Assembly: GCA_025093555.1 (NCBI GenBank)
Contig: JAIWNF010000003.1
Location: 1-64,000, forward strand
Source of the DNA: Circinella umbellata
Lineage: Eukaryota; Mucoromycota; Mucoromycetes; Mucorales; Lichtheimiaceae
Length of the DNA: 64,000 bases
Reading direction: 5' to 3'
Positions 11,789 through 24,374 of this stretch are shown here, one piece after another. The notes below the pieces were generated by a model. That model searched no databases. It saw only the letters and a program-made list of their open reading frames with translations, and had not been told where the DNA came from. Position 1 is the stretch's first letter; the number at the start of each line of letters is the position of its first letter. Both the position numbers and the translations under genes were made by a program.

Positions 11789-13882
11789 ATGAATCAGTGT
11801 TTGCACATGCGGGTTTCATTTACCCTCCTGTTGTTTTTGCTACACGTATTACTATTACTTATAGCAGTACCTGGTGTCAATAGTCAAGCGAGTGAAAATA
11901 ATCCATTTATTTGGTTTGTTGGTAGTTTTATTAATATTATTATATGAAAAATTATGATGTGTTGTGTATATATGCTATTATCATTATTTAAACACGTCAT
12001 AATAATAATAATACACTTATATATAGGCAAGTAGTTGTTCAATATGATATAGCAAGATCAAATCATTCTCAAAAATATCTTCCAGATACCTCTTTCAAGT
12101 TATATAGTCAAGATTTTCAAACTGTAAATCTTCATGATGATTTATATGGTCATAATCAGGTATATATAACAGTCATTATTTTACTTTACTTTATATACCA
12201 ACATGTTTACTCACTCTATATCTAAAAAAAATGAATATAATGATAGCGATTATTATTAGATTTTGGTGATGGATGTCCACAAACCACCATTGAAGATATT
12301 CAAACATTAAATGGAAATACGGCTACAAGTCCATCTATGATGTCTCAACCTTCCATTGCATTAGTCGAAAGAGGTGGTAGATGTAATCTATGGTCTGATA
12401 AGATCAATCATACTCAAGCCCTCTCAGAAATTTATAAGCTTAACATTGGAGCGGTGTTACTTTATGACAACATGATCTACAACGGTTCTTCTCCTAATGG
12501 TAGTAACAGTCATAGTGCTGAGGGACTTGTACAACTCAACACAAACAATGGTTCCTATCCAACTTGGTCAACACATTCTTTAGAACCTCCCTCAAGAGAT
12601 ATTCATTCTATGACCGATAATGATATTTCAAATAGTAACGGATCACGAAATTCAGATAATGTTTTTATGGCCATTTATTTTGGATCCAATCATTATGGAC
12701 GTGTATTAAAAGATATGGTTCATAAATATACAAGTACACCAAGTAATTCAATGCATCAATATTATATTCAATTAACTTTCTTTTTCGCCGAGACAACATT
12801 TACAACAACTGAAAATCAACCTAATGGATCAGGAGGAGAAAATGGAAATGGAAATAATGGTCATAGTGATATGTGGACAGTATTTACAGGTGAACGTGGA
12901 TACCTTGCTTATTTAATTGCTGCTGGCGCAGCTTTGATATTAGGTATTAAAATTATTATACTAATTTAGTAAGGGAATAAAAGAAAAGCTCTTTTTTTTT
13001 TTTGTTAACCATAATCAATTTTTTTAGGTGTTGTACTATTACGATGGTGTCGAAATCCTCGTGAAACGGAAGCTTATCGATCTAGAAATTCGTTAGATGA
13101 TGTTGAAAATGGAATTTATTTAGCACGGACAACAACAGGACAACAAACAGGAGAAAGACGTAGAAAAATGTCATTAACAAAATTAAATGATATGTGTCCA
13201 GTAAAACCACTTACCATGGATGAAATACAACAAATAAAAAATTCCGTATGTGCAATTTGTTTGGAAGAACTTGAACAAGGTGGTCTCATTCGTGTTTTAC
13301 CTTGTCATCATGGTTTCTGTGTTGCCTGTATTGGTAAGAGTTAGATTCTAAATAATCTCATTCATAATAATTATTTATATATTAAATAATAATAATAATA
13401 TATATAAATATATTTGGGGGGGATGATATTGTCAAATAGATGTTTGGTTAACAAAGAAATCATGTTTATGTCCAATTTGTAAATATGATTGTGATCCACG
13501 CGAGGAACAAGAGGTACAACAGGAAGCGGAAGAAGGTCAGCAACCCCGAGGAAGTGTCGATCTTGGTGATCCAAGAACACGTGAGACCCATGAAATGGGA
13601 TCAGTTGAAACAACAACAACTGCTGTTGCCGCTAATAGCGATAATAATGACAACAATACTAGGGCACCAGCAAATATTAGCACTAACACGGATATCCATA
13701 GTTCTTCACCCTCCTCACCAACAATGACTCTCCCTACGCAACAACAACAACAACAACAACAAGGTCGATCTTCTTTACCCAATAATAATATTGATGAAGA
13801 AACCACCGTTACTAGTATGACCCCTTCAAGTTCTCTTGTAAATGAAACATCCAATAATGGCAATAATCGAAAACAACAATAA
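11789..13882 (+). CDS. PA-TM-RING E3 ubiquitin ligase (paralogue 1)
   Basis: Five exons (11789-11913, 12027-12159, 12247-12943, 13028-13333, 13440-13882) give 567 residues in one frame. I chose the ATG at 11789 because it starts a clean signal peptide (hydrophobic TLLLFLLHVLLLLIAV, likely cleavage near VNS-QA). A lumenal protease-associated (PA) domain follows, with SIALVERGGRCNLWSDKI as its core, then one membrane helix (about residues 303-325, YLAYLIAAGAALILG) and a cytosolic RING: CAIC, then PCHHGFCVAC, then CPIC. The fourth zinc ligand set reads C-x-H-x2-C, a C3HC4 pattern rather than the H2 type usual for RNF13/GRAIL-like proteins. The tail is Gln/Asn/Ser/Thr-rich. It probably ubiquitylates membrane cargo in the endosome or vacuole pathway. 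Next to a tandem paralogue. Confidence 0.88.
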
Positions 13883-14394
13883 CAACATTAGTAATTATCT
13901 CTACTTTATGTAACAACTCTAATATATTAATAACTCTGTTTTAGTGGTTTCTTTATATATATATATACCACATACACCCTCTTTCTCTCAGGTCCCTTCG
14001 TTTCACAACCTTATTTCTGCTGTACTTATAAATATGTAAATTTTAAACTAGCCCTTACCCGCTCCCCCCCTCCTCTCACACATACACACGTCGTTTATTA
14101 TTATTATTATTCTGCTTAAGACTTTTATATATTATATACATTTCTTTATTACCATATTATTATGATAATGATGATTAAAAAAATTCTAACACAAAAAAAA
14201 AAAAAAACTGGTTCCAATATTTTTCCGAGGTTAATTTTTTTTAAACACTTTTCTGTCAAAGAATAATTCGAACATCAATTCCTAATTTAATATTGTTTGT
14301 TATCTTTTTTACATTATTTGTAAAGAAAACATATTATCAACAAACAAAGACTATTATCTTTATATTATTATTTTTGATATTAATACTTTCAATC
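13883..14394. other. Spacer between tandem PA-TM-RING genes
   Basis: AT-rich spacer containing short ATT and TA repeats, a C-rich patch (14048-14075) and A-tracts. No open frame with gene-like content. Likely the 3' UTR of paralogue 1 and the promoter of paralogue 2. Confidence 0.5.
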
Positions 14395-16452
14395 ATGTCA
14401 CGACTGGTGCCTACAATTATGTACGCACTGGCAATTATCATGATTCTTTGGTTAATAGTGGGAGCTATTACATTACCTAATGCATCACAATGGTTCAAAG
14501 GAAAATCAGCAAGTATTCAACAAGGTTTGTTAGTTTTTTGTAGCTAATTATATCAGTGAAATATCTATCGAGTATTTGTTTATATTTAATTTATTTGTTT
14601 GTTACTTAGATGTTGTTATGTTACCATCCAATAGAAATAATAATACCATGATCTCATCAGATATACATGTACAATACGTTTATGGTCAATGGCAATATAA
14701 TAGTCAAATGGTAGTAGCGGATAATGTTCCACAACCACCTCTTGATGGATTACAAGGAATTTTATACGATCGTGGTAAATCATGTGAACTTCAAGATTCA
14801 AATGCTTTACCAAGTTTACATTTAACTACTCTTTTCCCCAATGTATCCAAAGTGGCTTTAATTCAACGTGGTGATTGTTTTTTCAGTCAAAAAATATTAA
14901 ATGCTCAATTAGATGGTGCAAGTGCAGCTATTGTTTATAATAATATATCTTTTGATAATGATCCTGATTCAGATCATAATATGGTAAATTTTAACTTTGG
15001 TAACTCTTGATTTAGATATTTTTTAGGCATAAAACAAAAAAGTTAACCCATTGTTGTTTAAATGTATACATTTTTTTTTATTTAGTGTATTCAACCAAAT
15101 ACAATTTCAATTCCTGCTTATTATGTTGATCTATCTATTGGATTAGAAATGTATGATCGATTAAAAAATCTTACTCAACTTGTACAAGAGGAGAAAAACA
15201 ATTCGACTGATTCATATAGTAAGTTACAAGGAGAGAAAGAACCAGATACTTTAACACGTGTTACTTTATATCCTCCACAACGACCTCGTCTTGATCCTTG
15301 GCAGTTTGCTCTTATTATTATTGGTGTAGTTATTGTAACAAGTCTTGCAATCGTTGGTACGTGTATTATTTGTATCTTTGTTTTTTTTTTGTAAATCCAT
15401 ACTGTTAATTATAAATATGTATATATTTCTTTTTTTTAGTTGCAATGCAATGTCATCTATGGCGTATTAGTAGACAACAACGTAGAAATGGTAATCAAGA
15501 TGATAATGATAGTCTTCAAGATACATTACATGATGAAGATGAATTATGGCGAGGTGTAGTTGGTCCAGGTATAGTAAGTCACAGATCAAGAAAACGACGT
15601 TTAACACAAGCTATTGTAGATACGTTACCGACACGTATTTATGGTGAAGAGAAACAAGTCGATGGTGAATGTCAAGAATTACCATCAGAAGAGAAGAAAG
15701 AAGAACAAAACAAAACATGTAATGATGAGGAGGTAGCATTACCCTATTATCAAGACCATGAACAAAACCAACCAACGCAGATCAATAAGGAAGAAGAAAA
15801 AAGAGAGAAAAAAGAAGACAATGATGATTCATCATGTATTACCAATAAAACAAAGTCTCTTTCTATTCTATCTACGGTAATAACATTAAATCATGAAAAT
15901 AATGAACAACAACAACAACATCAATTACAAGAACAGGCTTCTTGTGTCATTTGTTTAGAATCATTTATTCATGGTGATGTTTTACGAACACTTCCATGTC
16001 AACATGAATATCATCGTGATTGTATTGGTAAGCTATTAAGAAAAACAATTCCATATTTCTTTCTTTCTCTCTCCCTTCCTCATACACATACGTGCGTACA
16101 CAAAATAATTCCTTTTTTTTTTTGCTTCTTAGATACCTGGCTTACTAAAAAGAGTGCAGCATGTCCACTATGTCTACAAACAGTACGAATGCCAACTGAG
16201 CCACCTGAAGCACATGTACGGGAATCTACTCAATACACTAATGAGCATCCTTCTTCTATTCATCAACTTCAACAAATCCCAGCACTGACAACAGAGGATG
16301 ATCCAGGACGTGTAGAAGAATCAATCGAATTGGAACCGACAAATACCACATCAAATTTCAACAATAATAATTATAATAATAATAATAATGAACGCGGTCA
16401 TATTGAAAGTATGAGAAGACTTTGGTGGTATGGAGAGCCCCCAATGATGTAA
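14395..16452 (+). CDS. PA-TM-RING E3 ubiquitin ligase (paralogue 2)
   Basis: Five exons (14395-14524, 14610-14983, 15086-15356, 15440-16027, 16133-16452) give 560 residues. The ATG at 14395 opens a hydrophobic signal or anchor segment (IMYALAIIMILWLIVGAITL). A PA domain follows, with GILYDRGKSCELQ and KVALIQRGDCFFSQKILNA, then a membrane helix (FALIIIGVVIVTSLAIVG, about residues 240-260). The cytosolic part is acidic and Lys/Glu-rich and contains a RING-H2: CVIC, then PCQHEYHRDC, then CPLC. The intron positions around the RING match paralogue 1, including an intron immediately after the CI of the RING core, which supports origin by tandem duplication. The tail has a poly-Asn run near the end. 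The predicted role is membrane-protein ubiquitylation in the secretory or endosomal system. Confidence 0.9.
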
Positions 16453-16674
16453 AAAATCTTTTGCCTCCAAAAAAAAGTACATATATGTATATATAATAAT
16501 TGTAATTTTATTGATCAAAGATCCACTTTTAATAATAATATATAACTATAGCTATTCTCTATTATTTTTTTTGAATCCATGATTTTTTTCCCATTGATCG
16601 AGAGAAGAAGAGAACTTATTCTATATTACATATAGTAGAATCCCCCTAAAGTGTATAATTTTTTTTCTTAGACT

Positions 16675-19600
16675 TTAGTTTTGAGTCTTTGTTTTGTTTT
16701 TACCATCATAAGGAAAAGGAGGAGGAGCAGGACTGTAACCTGGTACAAGGAATAAAGTTCCCATTTCTTGTTCTGAAAAAGCGGGATGTCCATTCGCATT
16801 CGATTGCGGCAATAATTCATTTAACATTCTTGGTAATACACGACCCATTTCTTTATCCATCGCATATTCAAAACCCCAATTGGTCATATTGGAAGGAATA
16901 AGTTCTTGTACAAGAATACGATCTATATATAAAATTTTGTTTCAATTCTAGTGTTAATAAGGATAAACCTGATGTATATGGGATAATATATTTGTATGTG
17001 TATTTTTTTTACGTTGAAAAGAGCAAGGAAGAAACTCCCCTCCCCAACCAATTTATTTATAAAGGATACTAACCATTACGAATCAAATTGATAGCATCTG
17101 CCAATACAGCACGTCCCATTGTATAAGGTAATCGAAGTCCTGTTGGTTTACTACGTTCGACCATAATACCCGCATATAATTCCACATTGTCAGGTTCCCC
17201 ATATAAATCTTTTAATGCCTGTTGTACTGCAGGAATCTCACTGAAATCTTCAAATGTCGTTAAAGGTTTCAAATTGAAATAACGTCGAAAATCGTTACAT
17301 GAGGAACATCGCAATTGACGGAATTGCATGATACCTTGAATTTCAATGTGCTCCATACTGGCAGGAACTTTGAGACCATTGCCAACTTCACCTGCAATCT
17401 GATTATATCCTTTACGTAAACATTTTGCCAAATCAAAATCAGAAAACTGTCCCGACTTGACATCACGATGCAAACCTGCGATAGGTAATCCCAATGCCAA
17501 TTCTTCTTCAGAGGCATGAACAAAGTTATCATTGAATACTGGTAGAAGAGATTCAAAGATACTTTGATCTGTGCCTGCTTGTTGTTGTTGATGACTATTG
17601 AAGGTGGAATCATGACTCTTTTGTTTGGCTCTTGATGCAGCATAAGCTTCACCCATTGGTTTCATAAGTGTCTTGATTATTTCATCTGTCCATTTCGTAT
17701 CTTCTTCTCCAAGTGCTTGATGCCAACGATAAACTGCGTTAAATTCAATGGAAACAGCATTTCCATATAACGGTGGTGGAGGTTGACCCAAAACATCCAA
17801 TGAAAAATAGGCATCTTGTCTAACTCCCAAAATGGCACGTGCATATTCTTGTTCAATAATTTTGAAATGACTAATATATCAAATAATTATGTGAGTATAT
17901 GAAGTTGTAGATTATAATATGTGTCCAAGTAAATAGTCCTTTTTTTCTCTATTCCCTCTCAGCTAGTTAAATAAGTTATTATACCAAGCATTATTAATTA
18001 ATCGAGCCGTTTGGAATAATTCTTCATCTTGATCTTTTTCAGTAGCCAATGCTTTGCCTGGTCCATAAGAAAATCGACCTCCTTCATTCTTTTCCAATAA
18101 TTGTTTTGCAATATAATTATGGTTTCGTGAAAATAAAACTAACATTGCACCCACACCTATAAATATAAGTTATGCATAAACAAGATCCCCAACCCCCATA
18201 TATGTATATGTATATATATGTGATCGATAGTTTAATAAGTATTTTATAATGAATAACATTCGACTACGCAGTCTTTTTGCCCCAACGTTTTCTATTCGCA
18301 TATGCTTTTCTACTCTTTCTTAAAATACATTATTTAAAAAAAAACTAACCTGGTGGTTGAATAATTAAACGTTTATCAAACCATTGATCTGGTTTTAATA
18401 GACCTTCTTTCATTTGTCTAACAGATTCTTGATCTGTACGATTAAAACCATAAAGGAATGATCTATAAAAAAAATTAAATCAATTATTTAGTCTCATTTC
18501 CCCATACTGTTAAAAAGCCAAAGATACGTATATAGAAATATAAATAATAAACTTACTGATCTGCATAACTAGTTGTAAGATTCTTATTGGGATCATTTGG
18601 ACTTGTATAAAATAGATCATGAATCTATATTTTTAATGAGAAACATAAATATATTATTTAGCTTTGATAAACCAAAGTAAAATGGTTGATGATAGGTTGA
18701 TAAGTAGAAAAAAAAACGTTCTCAACAAGTTATACAAATAATTACTTACAATTAGAATGGCAAAATAGAAAAGTAACATATTAATACCACTTTTATGTGG
18801 TGTAAATTCACTTCGCTTTAACAGACGATGAAAAACTTCAGATGGTTCTGGTAGGTTGGTATTCATAAGTGAACGGGAAGTTACAGTGCGAACATAATTT
18901 GTATTTGATTTTCCCTACGTATCAAAAATTACTATCATTAATAATCTAATTCCTTTTTGAACATAATATAATCTAAAAGTACTTACAACATCTGGGAATA
19001 ACAAACTATTATAACTACCATCCGCTGTTCGGAAATTGTTTCCAACAAAATTAATATATGGCTTCTGGATATCCATCTATAAAGTAAATAAACAAATATG
19101 CAAAATTAACAAGGTATGTACTCTTTCTATTTACTCTTTGTGTACCAATATCACTTCTCTCTCTATATATATTTCCACCTTCCCCCCTTTCAAAAAAACG
19201 CCCAAATGTAACAATGTGACGTTTGGATTCCTTTTTTTTTGTTTAATTTGAATGAAGTATAATAACACGTACATGATATATTTGTAAAATAGGTTGAGTC
19301 AAAACCTGTATCAATTCTGCTTGTTCTTGACCCATAGTTCCAAAAATCTTCATTACAGCTTCAAATGTATTATGGCGATCATTTATAGGTGCATTTGTAC
19401 TTAAAAGTCTACATGTATCATATTTTTATATATAAAGTTCTATATTATTATTATTTTTTACAATTAAAATAAAAAAGAAAGTATTTAATTACCTTTCAAC
19501 AATGCCTTGAATCAACCGATATTGTTGTGCAAGAGGTAATCCCAACATTTCTTTAATTGCTTTTACATTCACTGGTGTAAGACCTGTCAATGCTTCCAAA

Positions 19601-19983
19601 TTCTTGATAATAGCATCCGCTGTCCAAGCAATCGTACCTCCTAAATGAGAAGGCGTTTCTTCAAATGGATTATCTTCATGACTAATAAGTGAATCACTAC
19701 TAGTACCAGTGCCACCACCACCACCTAAGGCTCTTCGAAGAATATTTTTTAAATTTTTTTTTGAATCATCATTATTTTGACTTTCACGTACACTAGTAAC
19801 AAGAGCTTGTAATGTACGTAAAAGTCCAGCTTCACCTGATTCAGTATGGATACCATTGATTTGAGACATAACCTTTTGTTGTTGTAGTTCTGTTTTAGAA
19901 TTTTCACCAGAAGAAAATAAAGTAGATTCAGAGGAAGAGGTAGATAATGATCTATCAGTCCCTATAGGACCTCTTCTTGCCAT
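16675..19983 (-). CDS. Fatty-acid heme dioxygenase (Ppo / linoleate diol synthase family), DOX domain only
   Basis: About nine exons encode roughly 760 residues related to Aspergillus Ppo proteins, heme peroxidases that make oxylipin (psi factor) hydroperoxides. The distal-His region reads IHDLFYTS (about 18600-18620). SYADQSFLYG matches the family segment SSYxDLxPLYG, and NHNYIA and DEELFQTARLI follow. The catalytic Tyr and heme-ligand His occur in FNAVYRWH (about 17720), as in PpoA Tyr374/His377. The protein stops at 16675, shortly after NMTNWGFEYAMD, so the C-terminal P450 isomerase domain of most Ppo/LDS enzymes is absent. The start used is ATG at 19983. An upstream ATG at 20087 joined by an intron (20081-84 donor, acceptor before CTCTCTCATC) would add eight residues in frame. 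The gene is convergent with the RING genes. Confidence 0.9.
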
Positions 19984-20087
19984 AATCTGTTGATGAGAGA
20001 GCTATATGTAATAATAATAAGAGGTGGGAGTAAGTTGAAAAAGACAAACATATATTGTTTAGTGTCATAAATAATAATACGTACCAT

Positions 20088-21576
20088 GCTGTTGGTTCCA
20101 GTAATTAATTAATTACTCTGAAAATAAGAAGAAGAAGAAAACAAGTCTTTTTTTCATCTTATTTTATATTTATAGGTATTTATATTTTATATTTACATAC
20201 AAAAAAGTGGAGCAACCTAGCAATAATTTATTATTTTATTCAAAACTTGATTCATTCCATTGTTGCTAAGAGAACGTATATGTCTATAACAACACTATTA
20301 TATTTTTTAGCATGTTGAAAAGAAAATTGCTTTTGATTTATCGTTTTTCCATGGTTTACTATAGTAAACACCACTTGTATTCTTATTATTCCCTTTTGAC
20401 TCTTATACAGTTTCTAATAATATAAATTTATGATAACGACATCCTTTTTCTATTAACACTTACGCGTCCGTATAAATAAAATGCATCCCAAAAAAAAAAC
20501 AATTATGCAGTTTCATCCCAAATTTTGTTTATATTTTGATTTTTAGCATGTAAATATACATTAAATCAATGATGAGAAAAAAAGGCATGTTCATTGTAAT
20601 CACATTTATCACCAGTATATACGTATAACAAAATAGTAATAGTAATAGTAATAGATTTATAATCCATATGATAAAAGGTTTTTTCTCAATGGTATAGACC
20701 CAAAAAGAAAAGAAACGCCAACCAAGAATAAATATACATGCGTATAGGTAGCATTGTTTATTTATTTTTACTCCCTATAAGTGATGTATATACATCATAC
20801 AACTTTGAAACAAGATCACAATGCATAATTAATACATTGTGCATAAATCGTGGCCTTACAATTTCATTTTTTTATAAATGGATAATACACAATAGTATCA
20901 AGTGTAAAGTCAAATGATTTAACAAGAAAAAAAAAACTCATAACGTACCTTTTATATATTAAAAAAAGAGCATCAAATGCATATAAATATTGTATTTTCA
21001 AGTGGTTTATTTAGATGTAAATGAACCCGTGTAACTTATGTCAAATGATCATCGTCAAAAAGTAATTGGTATCACAACGGTTCGCATGTAAAATGGAACG
21101 CCTTTTTTTTGATAACTAATCATTACGGAACTTACTATTAAAATGGAAATCAAGTTGTTTTTCTACACACACAAAATGTAAGGTCATAGAAAATCTCTGT
21201 CTTCTATATTATTTGATTACGAATACGTATAATATTAGAGACGAAATCTGGATAATATATTTCAAACAAATTATTGTTGTACAAACAAAAAGAGAAAAAA
21301 AAAAGTCAAATTGCATGGGCCCAGATTTTTTCATTAAGCTTTTTTTTTCCTTACAACTTTGAAAACCTAGAACGTTTTTTTTTATATTTTTGTTCAAAAA
21401 AAAGAAAAAAAAGAATACATTGAAAAAAAAAAGGTGGGGAATATTACAAATGTGTTAGGCTTTTATATAAATGTGTATATAGAGCTATATAACCGAGAAT
21501 ATATATGTGTGTGGAATTTTTTATGTTTTTGTGTGTGCGTGTTCTGATATACAAAATAATGGTGGGGGTTTTTCTT
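20088..21576. other. AT-rich intergenic region upstream of the dioxygenase gene
   Basis: About 1.5 kb with poly-T/A tracts and short ATT/AGT repeats (for example near 20633-20652). I see no coding sequence; the open frames are short and low in complexity. It should contain the promoter of the dioxygenase (right of 20088) and the 3' UTR of the next minus-strand gene. Confidence 0.5.
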
Positions 21577-22394
21577 TTAAAGAAGTTTACCAATTAATTT
21601 GGCAGTCAATTTATCTTTCATGGAAGGTTCTTCTTGTTTTCCACCACTAAGCATGGAACTAACCATACCACCAAGGCCATCACTACCACTGCTCTTTTGA
21701 CCTCCTCCTTGACCACCCATCAATGCACCAATCATGCTACCAATACCTCCATCAGAACTACCACCGGAACCACCACCTTGCTTTTGAGAATATAACTTGA
21801 AAGCCATCATAGCAGCTGCTTGAAGAGCTTCAGACTTATCAGAAGAAGAAGCACCTCCACCACCTTGCTTTTGAGAAAAGAGTTTAGAAGCTTCACCCAT
21901 AGCCATACCAAGTAAAGCATTCATACCACCATCTCCACCACTGGAACGATGCTTTTGGAAAGCTTCGACAGCAGCAGCTGAACCAATATCATGGGGAGAG
22001 GAAGCATCAGCTCCTTCATTATACATTTGTCTATGGTTGTTTTCGGCGTATTGAACATCATCATCAGAAGCTTGAACTGAATCTTTTTTATCCAAGACTT
22101 TAGAGAGAACGCCAGAAAACATTCCTTCGTCATCGTCATCTTGATCACTATGTTGACGAGCATATCGGCTTGCATCAGCTACATTTTGACTATAAGGATT
22201 GTCATAAGGAGATTGTTGAGGTTGACCATAACCATGGCTTTCACTACCGCCACCACCTTCATAAAGGCAAAAATAAAAATAAAAAAGACAAGTTCAGTTT
22301 TTTTAATTTCTTTTTTTCCTTATTTATATATATATGTTCTCAAATAAAATAAAAATAAAAGCTTACCGAGATAACTGCTTGCTTCACCAGACAT
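21577..22394 (-). CDS. Gly/Ser-rich DUF7721 (beta-flanking protein)-like protein
   Basis: Two exons (22367-22394 and 21577-22256) join in frame to 235 residues starting MSGEASSYLG. An acidic N-terminal third (DQDDDDEGMF) leads into AAAVEAFQKH and ALLGMAMGEASKLFSQKQGG, then AAMMAFKLYSQKQGGG. These two related alanine-rich helices are separated by Gly-rich linkers. This layout resembles the fungal DUF7721/beta-flanking family, whose molecular function is not known to me. No signal peptide or membrane segment is present. The repeated SQKQGGG unit suggests an internal duplication. The upstream region (22395-22600) has a CT/CA repeat tract that may form the promoter. The family assignment is by resemblance only. 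Confidence 0.62.
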
Positions 22395-23456
22395 TGTTGT
22401 TAAGAATTAAGAAAGAGATGAGTGTAAATAAAAAAAGAGAGAGAGAGAAAGAGGAGAAAAAGAAGTACCGGCTGGCTCTTTCTAATTTTTTTTTTTTTTA
22501 GTAACGCCGCGTTAAAAATAAATAGATTGAAATGCATATGTGGTTTCGCTTTCCTTTTTTGCCACACACATCCTTTTAAAACCCGGTTCTCTCTCTCTCA
22601 CACACACACACACACTATTATTAACTATATAAATATATGCTAACTATTTAATCTAATTAAACCAAAACTATTCATGTTATTACTATTATCAAGTTTACTT
22701 CATTTAACCTTTTATTGTTATTAAGAGTGATATGCCAAGCTTATATTAAAAAATAAAAAAAAGGTAACTACCAAAAACAAATCATTAACCGATTTTTATT
22801 TCCCTCCTTTACTTAATGATTGGGTATGTAGGGCATGTTGTGTAACCTTCAATCGCTCAGCCGCACTAAATCCTTTTTAACTTGATGATAAAAATATGCA
22901 GGCTGTTATATAGACAGTAATAACGTAAAACTCCGTACTCTGTGTCCTCATATCTTTTAACTTATTTCCCCAATGGGTGTTACCCACACTTATACCTTGT
23001 TAAATACTTTATCTTGTGAAAAGTGTATAACGGAAATAAATTGTGCAACTTCTTTAGAGAATCATGGAAGAATAAGAACAAACAATATCTTTATACATAT
23101 ATTTTTTCTTTATTCTTAAGAATCATAATATATTAATGTACTATGTATTACAAAATAATCAGTAACTGTCGTTATCGAATAATAAAATGGTTTTTTATTA
23201 TTTTTAATTTTTTTTTTATTACGCAAACAATATAGAAAGATAATATCTTTTCTTATAAATAAATATAAATGACAGCATGCACTGCATGTTTACATTATGA
23301 GAGAAAAAAAAGGGGAAGGGAGAGTTTGTAATATATAACTTGAAGAAGGGAGAGGAAGAACGAGAATAAAATAATTAGATAGAGAAAATGAGGAGCAGGA
23401 TTTCATTGTATGTTATTATATGGTGACATTATTATTATTATTACTATTATTATTAT
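22395..23456. other. Intergenic region with CA/CT dinucleotide tract
   Basis: About 1.06 kb without a gene. It holds a purine-rich stretch (22425-22470) and a CT then CA dinucleotide tract (about 22586-22613), both plausibly promoter sequence of the DUF7721-like gene. The remainder is AT-rich and leads into the 3' UTR of the collagen-like gene. Confidence 0.5.
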
Positions 23457-24374
23457 TTACTTGGTACTATTATATGCTTCTGGACCATCTGCGTCTAACC
23501 CGGCCTTCTCCCGGTCATCTGAACTCATACTACCTGGTTGGCCTGATTGACCTGGTTGACCTGGTTGACCTCGCTGGCCTGGTTGGCCTGGCTGGCCCGG
23601 CTGACCTGGTTGACCTCGCTGGCCTGGTTGTCCTGGCTGGCCTGGTTGGCCTGGCTGACCTGGTTGGCCTGGCTGACCTGGTTCTCCGTCGTAACCTAAC
23701 TGACCTGGCTGCCCTGGCTCGCCATCAGAAGATGAACCGCTCCCCGTGTATTGCTGACCAGACAAAATAGGTGGAATCACATCATTCAAGTCAACACCAC
23801 TACGTTTTTTTACTTGCTTAGTTGAAGTTGTTCCTTCTTCTGGTTTTACTGAACCTGAAGCATTAGATGATGAATTGGCACCTTCACCTTCTTGTGTTGT
23901 TGTAACCGATTTACTAGGAGCAGGATCTTTTTGTTGTGGATGGGGATTGCCACTATCCATAATTTCATCCACTTGAACTCCTACTTTTGTAAGTTCACTA
24001 ACACTACTCATTCCAACACCTCCAAGACCAAATCCAACCGTAGTGATTGTATCTCCAAATCCAACATCTTTTGCTCTTTTCTGTTGTTGTCGTTTAGCGT
24101 GAGCAGCCATTGCACGAACTTGATTTTGTCCTTGAGAAATATCAGAGAATTCACGTCGTTTTAATGTAGAAGAACCATCTGAAAAAGTGAGAGGATCGTT
24201 TGAATTACTGTGCATAGCTGGTCCAGCTTTTTGAACAGTACCAATACGAAAAGCAGGTGATCCTGTAGTAGTAGTAGTACGTTTTGAATATTGAAAGGCA
24301 TTTTGTTCAATACCCAATACAGGGGATGTGATAGCACAAATGGCTATAGCGGTCGTGATGACTGAAAGTTTCAT
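23457..24374 (-). CDS. Secreted collagen-like protein with dibasic (Kex2-type) sites
   Basis: Single-exon gene of 305 residues. The N-terminus [21 protein letters not shown] is a clear signal peptide. Dibasic sites follow at residues 31-32 (KR), 72-74 (KRR), 94-95 and 99-100 (KR, KR) and 189-191 (KKR). These could be cut by kexin in the Golgi to release several fragments, one containing [18 protein letters not shown]. The C-terminal third (from residue 218) is 22 uninterrupted Gly-X-Y triplets, mostly GQP with a few GEP, GQR and GQS, a collagen-like triple-helix-forming pattern. The tail is [12 protein letters not shown]. No GPI signal or second membrane segment is seen. The protein is probably extracellular or wall-associated. 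I do not recognise a specific orthologue. The long frame on the opposite strand is only the complement of the repeat. Confidence 0.85.
   Translation of the reverse strand: MKLSVITTAIAICAITSPVLGIEQNAFQYSKRTTTTTGSPAFRIGTVQKAGPAMHSNSNDPLTFSDGSSTLKRREFSDISQGQNQVRAMAAHAKRQQQKRAKDVGFGDTITTVGFGLGGVGMSSVSELTKVGVQVDEIMDSGNPHPQQKDPAPSKSVTTTQEGEGANSSSNASGSVKPEEGTTSTKQVKKRSGVDLNDVIPPILSGQQYTGSGSSSDGEPGQPGQLGYDGEPGQPGQPGQPGQPGQPGQPGQRGQPGQPGQPGQPGQRGQPGQPGQSGQPGSMSSDDREKAGLDADGPEAYNSTK
23533..23721 (-). repeat. 9-bp coding minisatellite (21 units)
   Basis: Twenty-one back-to-back 9-bp units, plus-strand consensus CCTGGYTGR with point variants, encode the Gly-Gln-Pro triplets of the collagen-like protein. 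Unit variants are interspersed rather than graded, and copy number is likely polymorphic. Confidence 0.9.

Noticed and set aside
23420..23770. Long plus-strand frame with [19 protein letters not shown] repeats
   Set aside because: It is the complement of the Gly-Gln-Pro minisatellite on the minus strand, which has the signal peptide and full gene structure.
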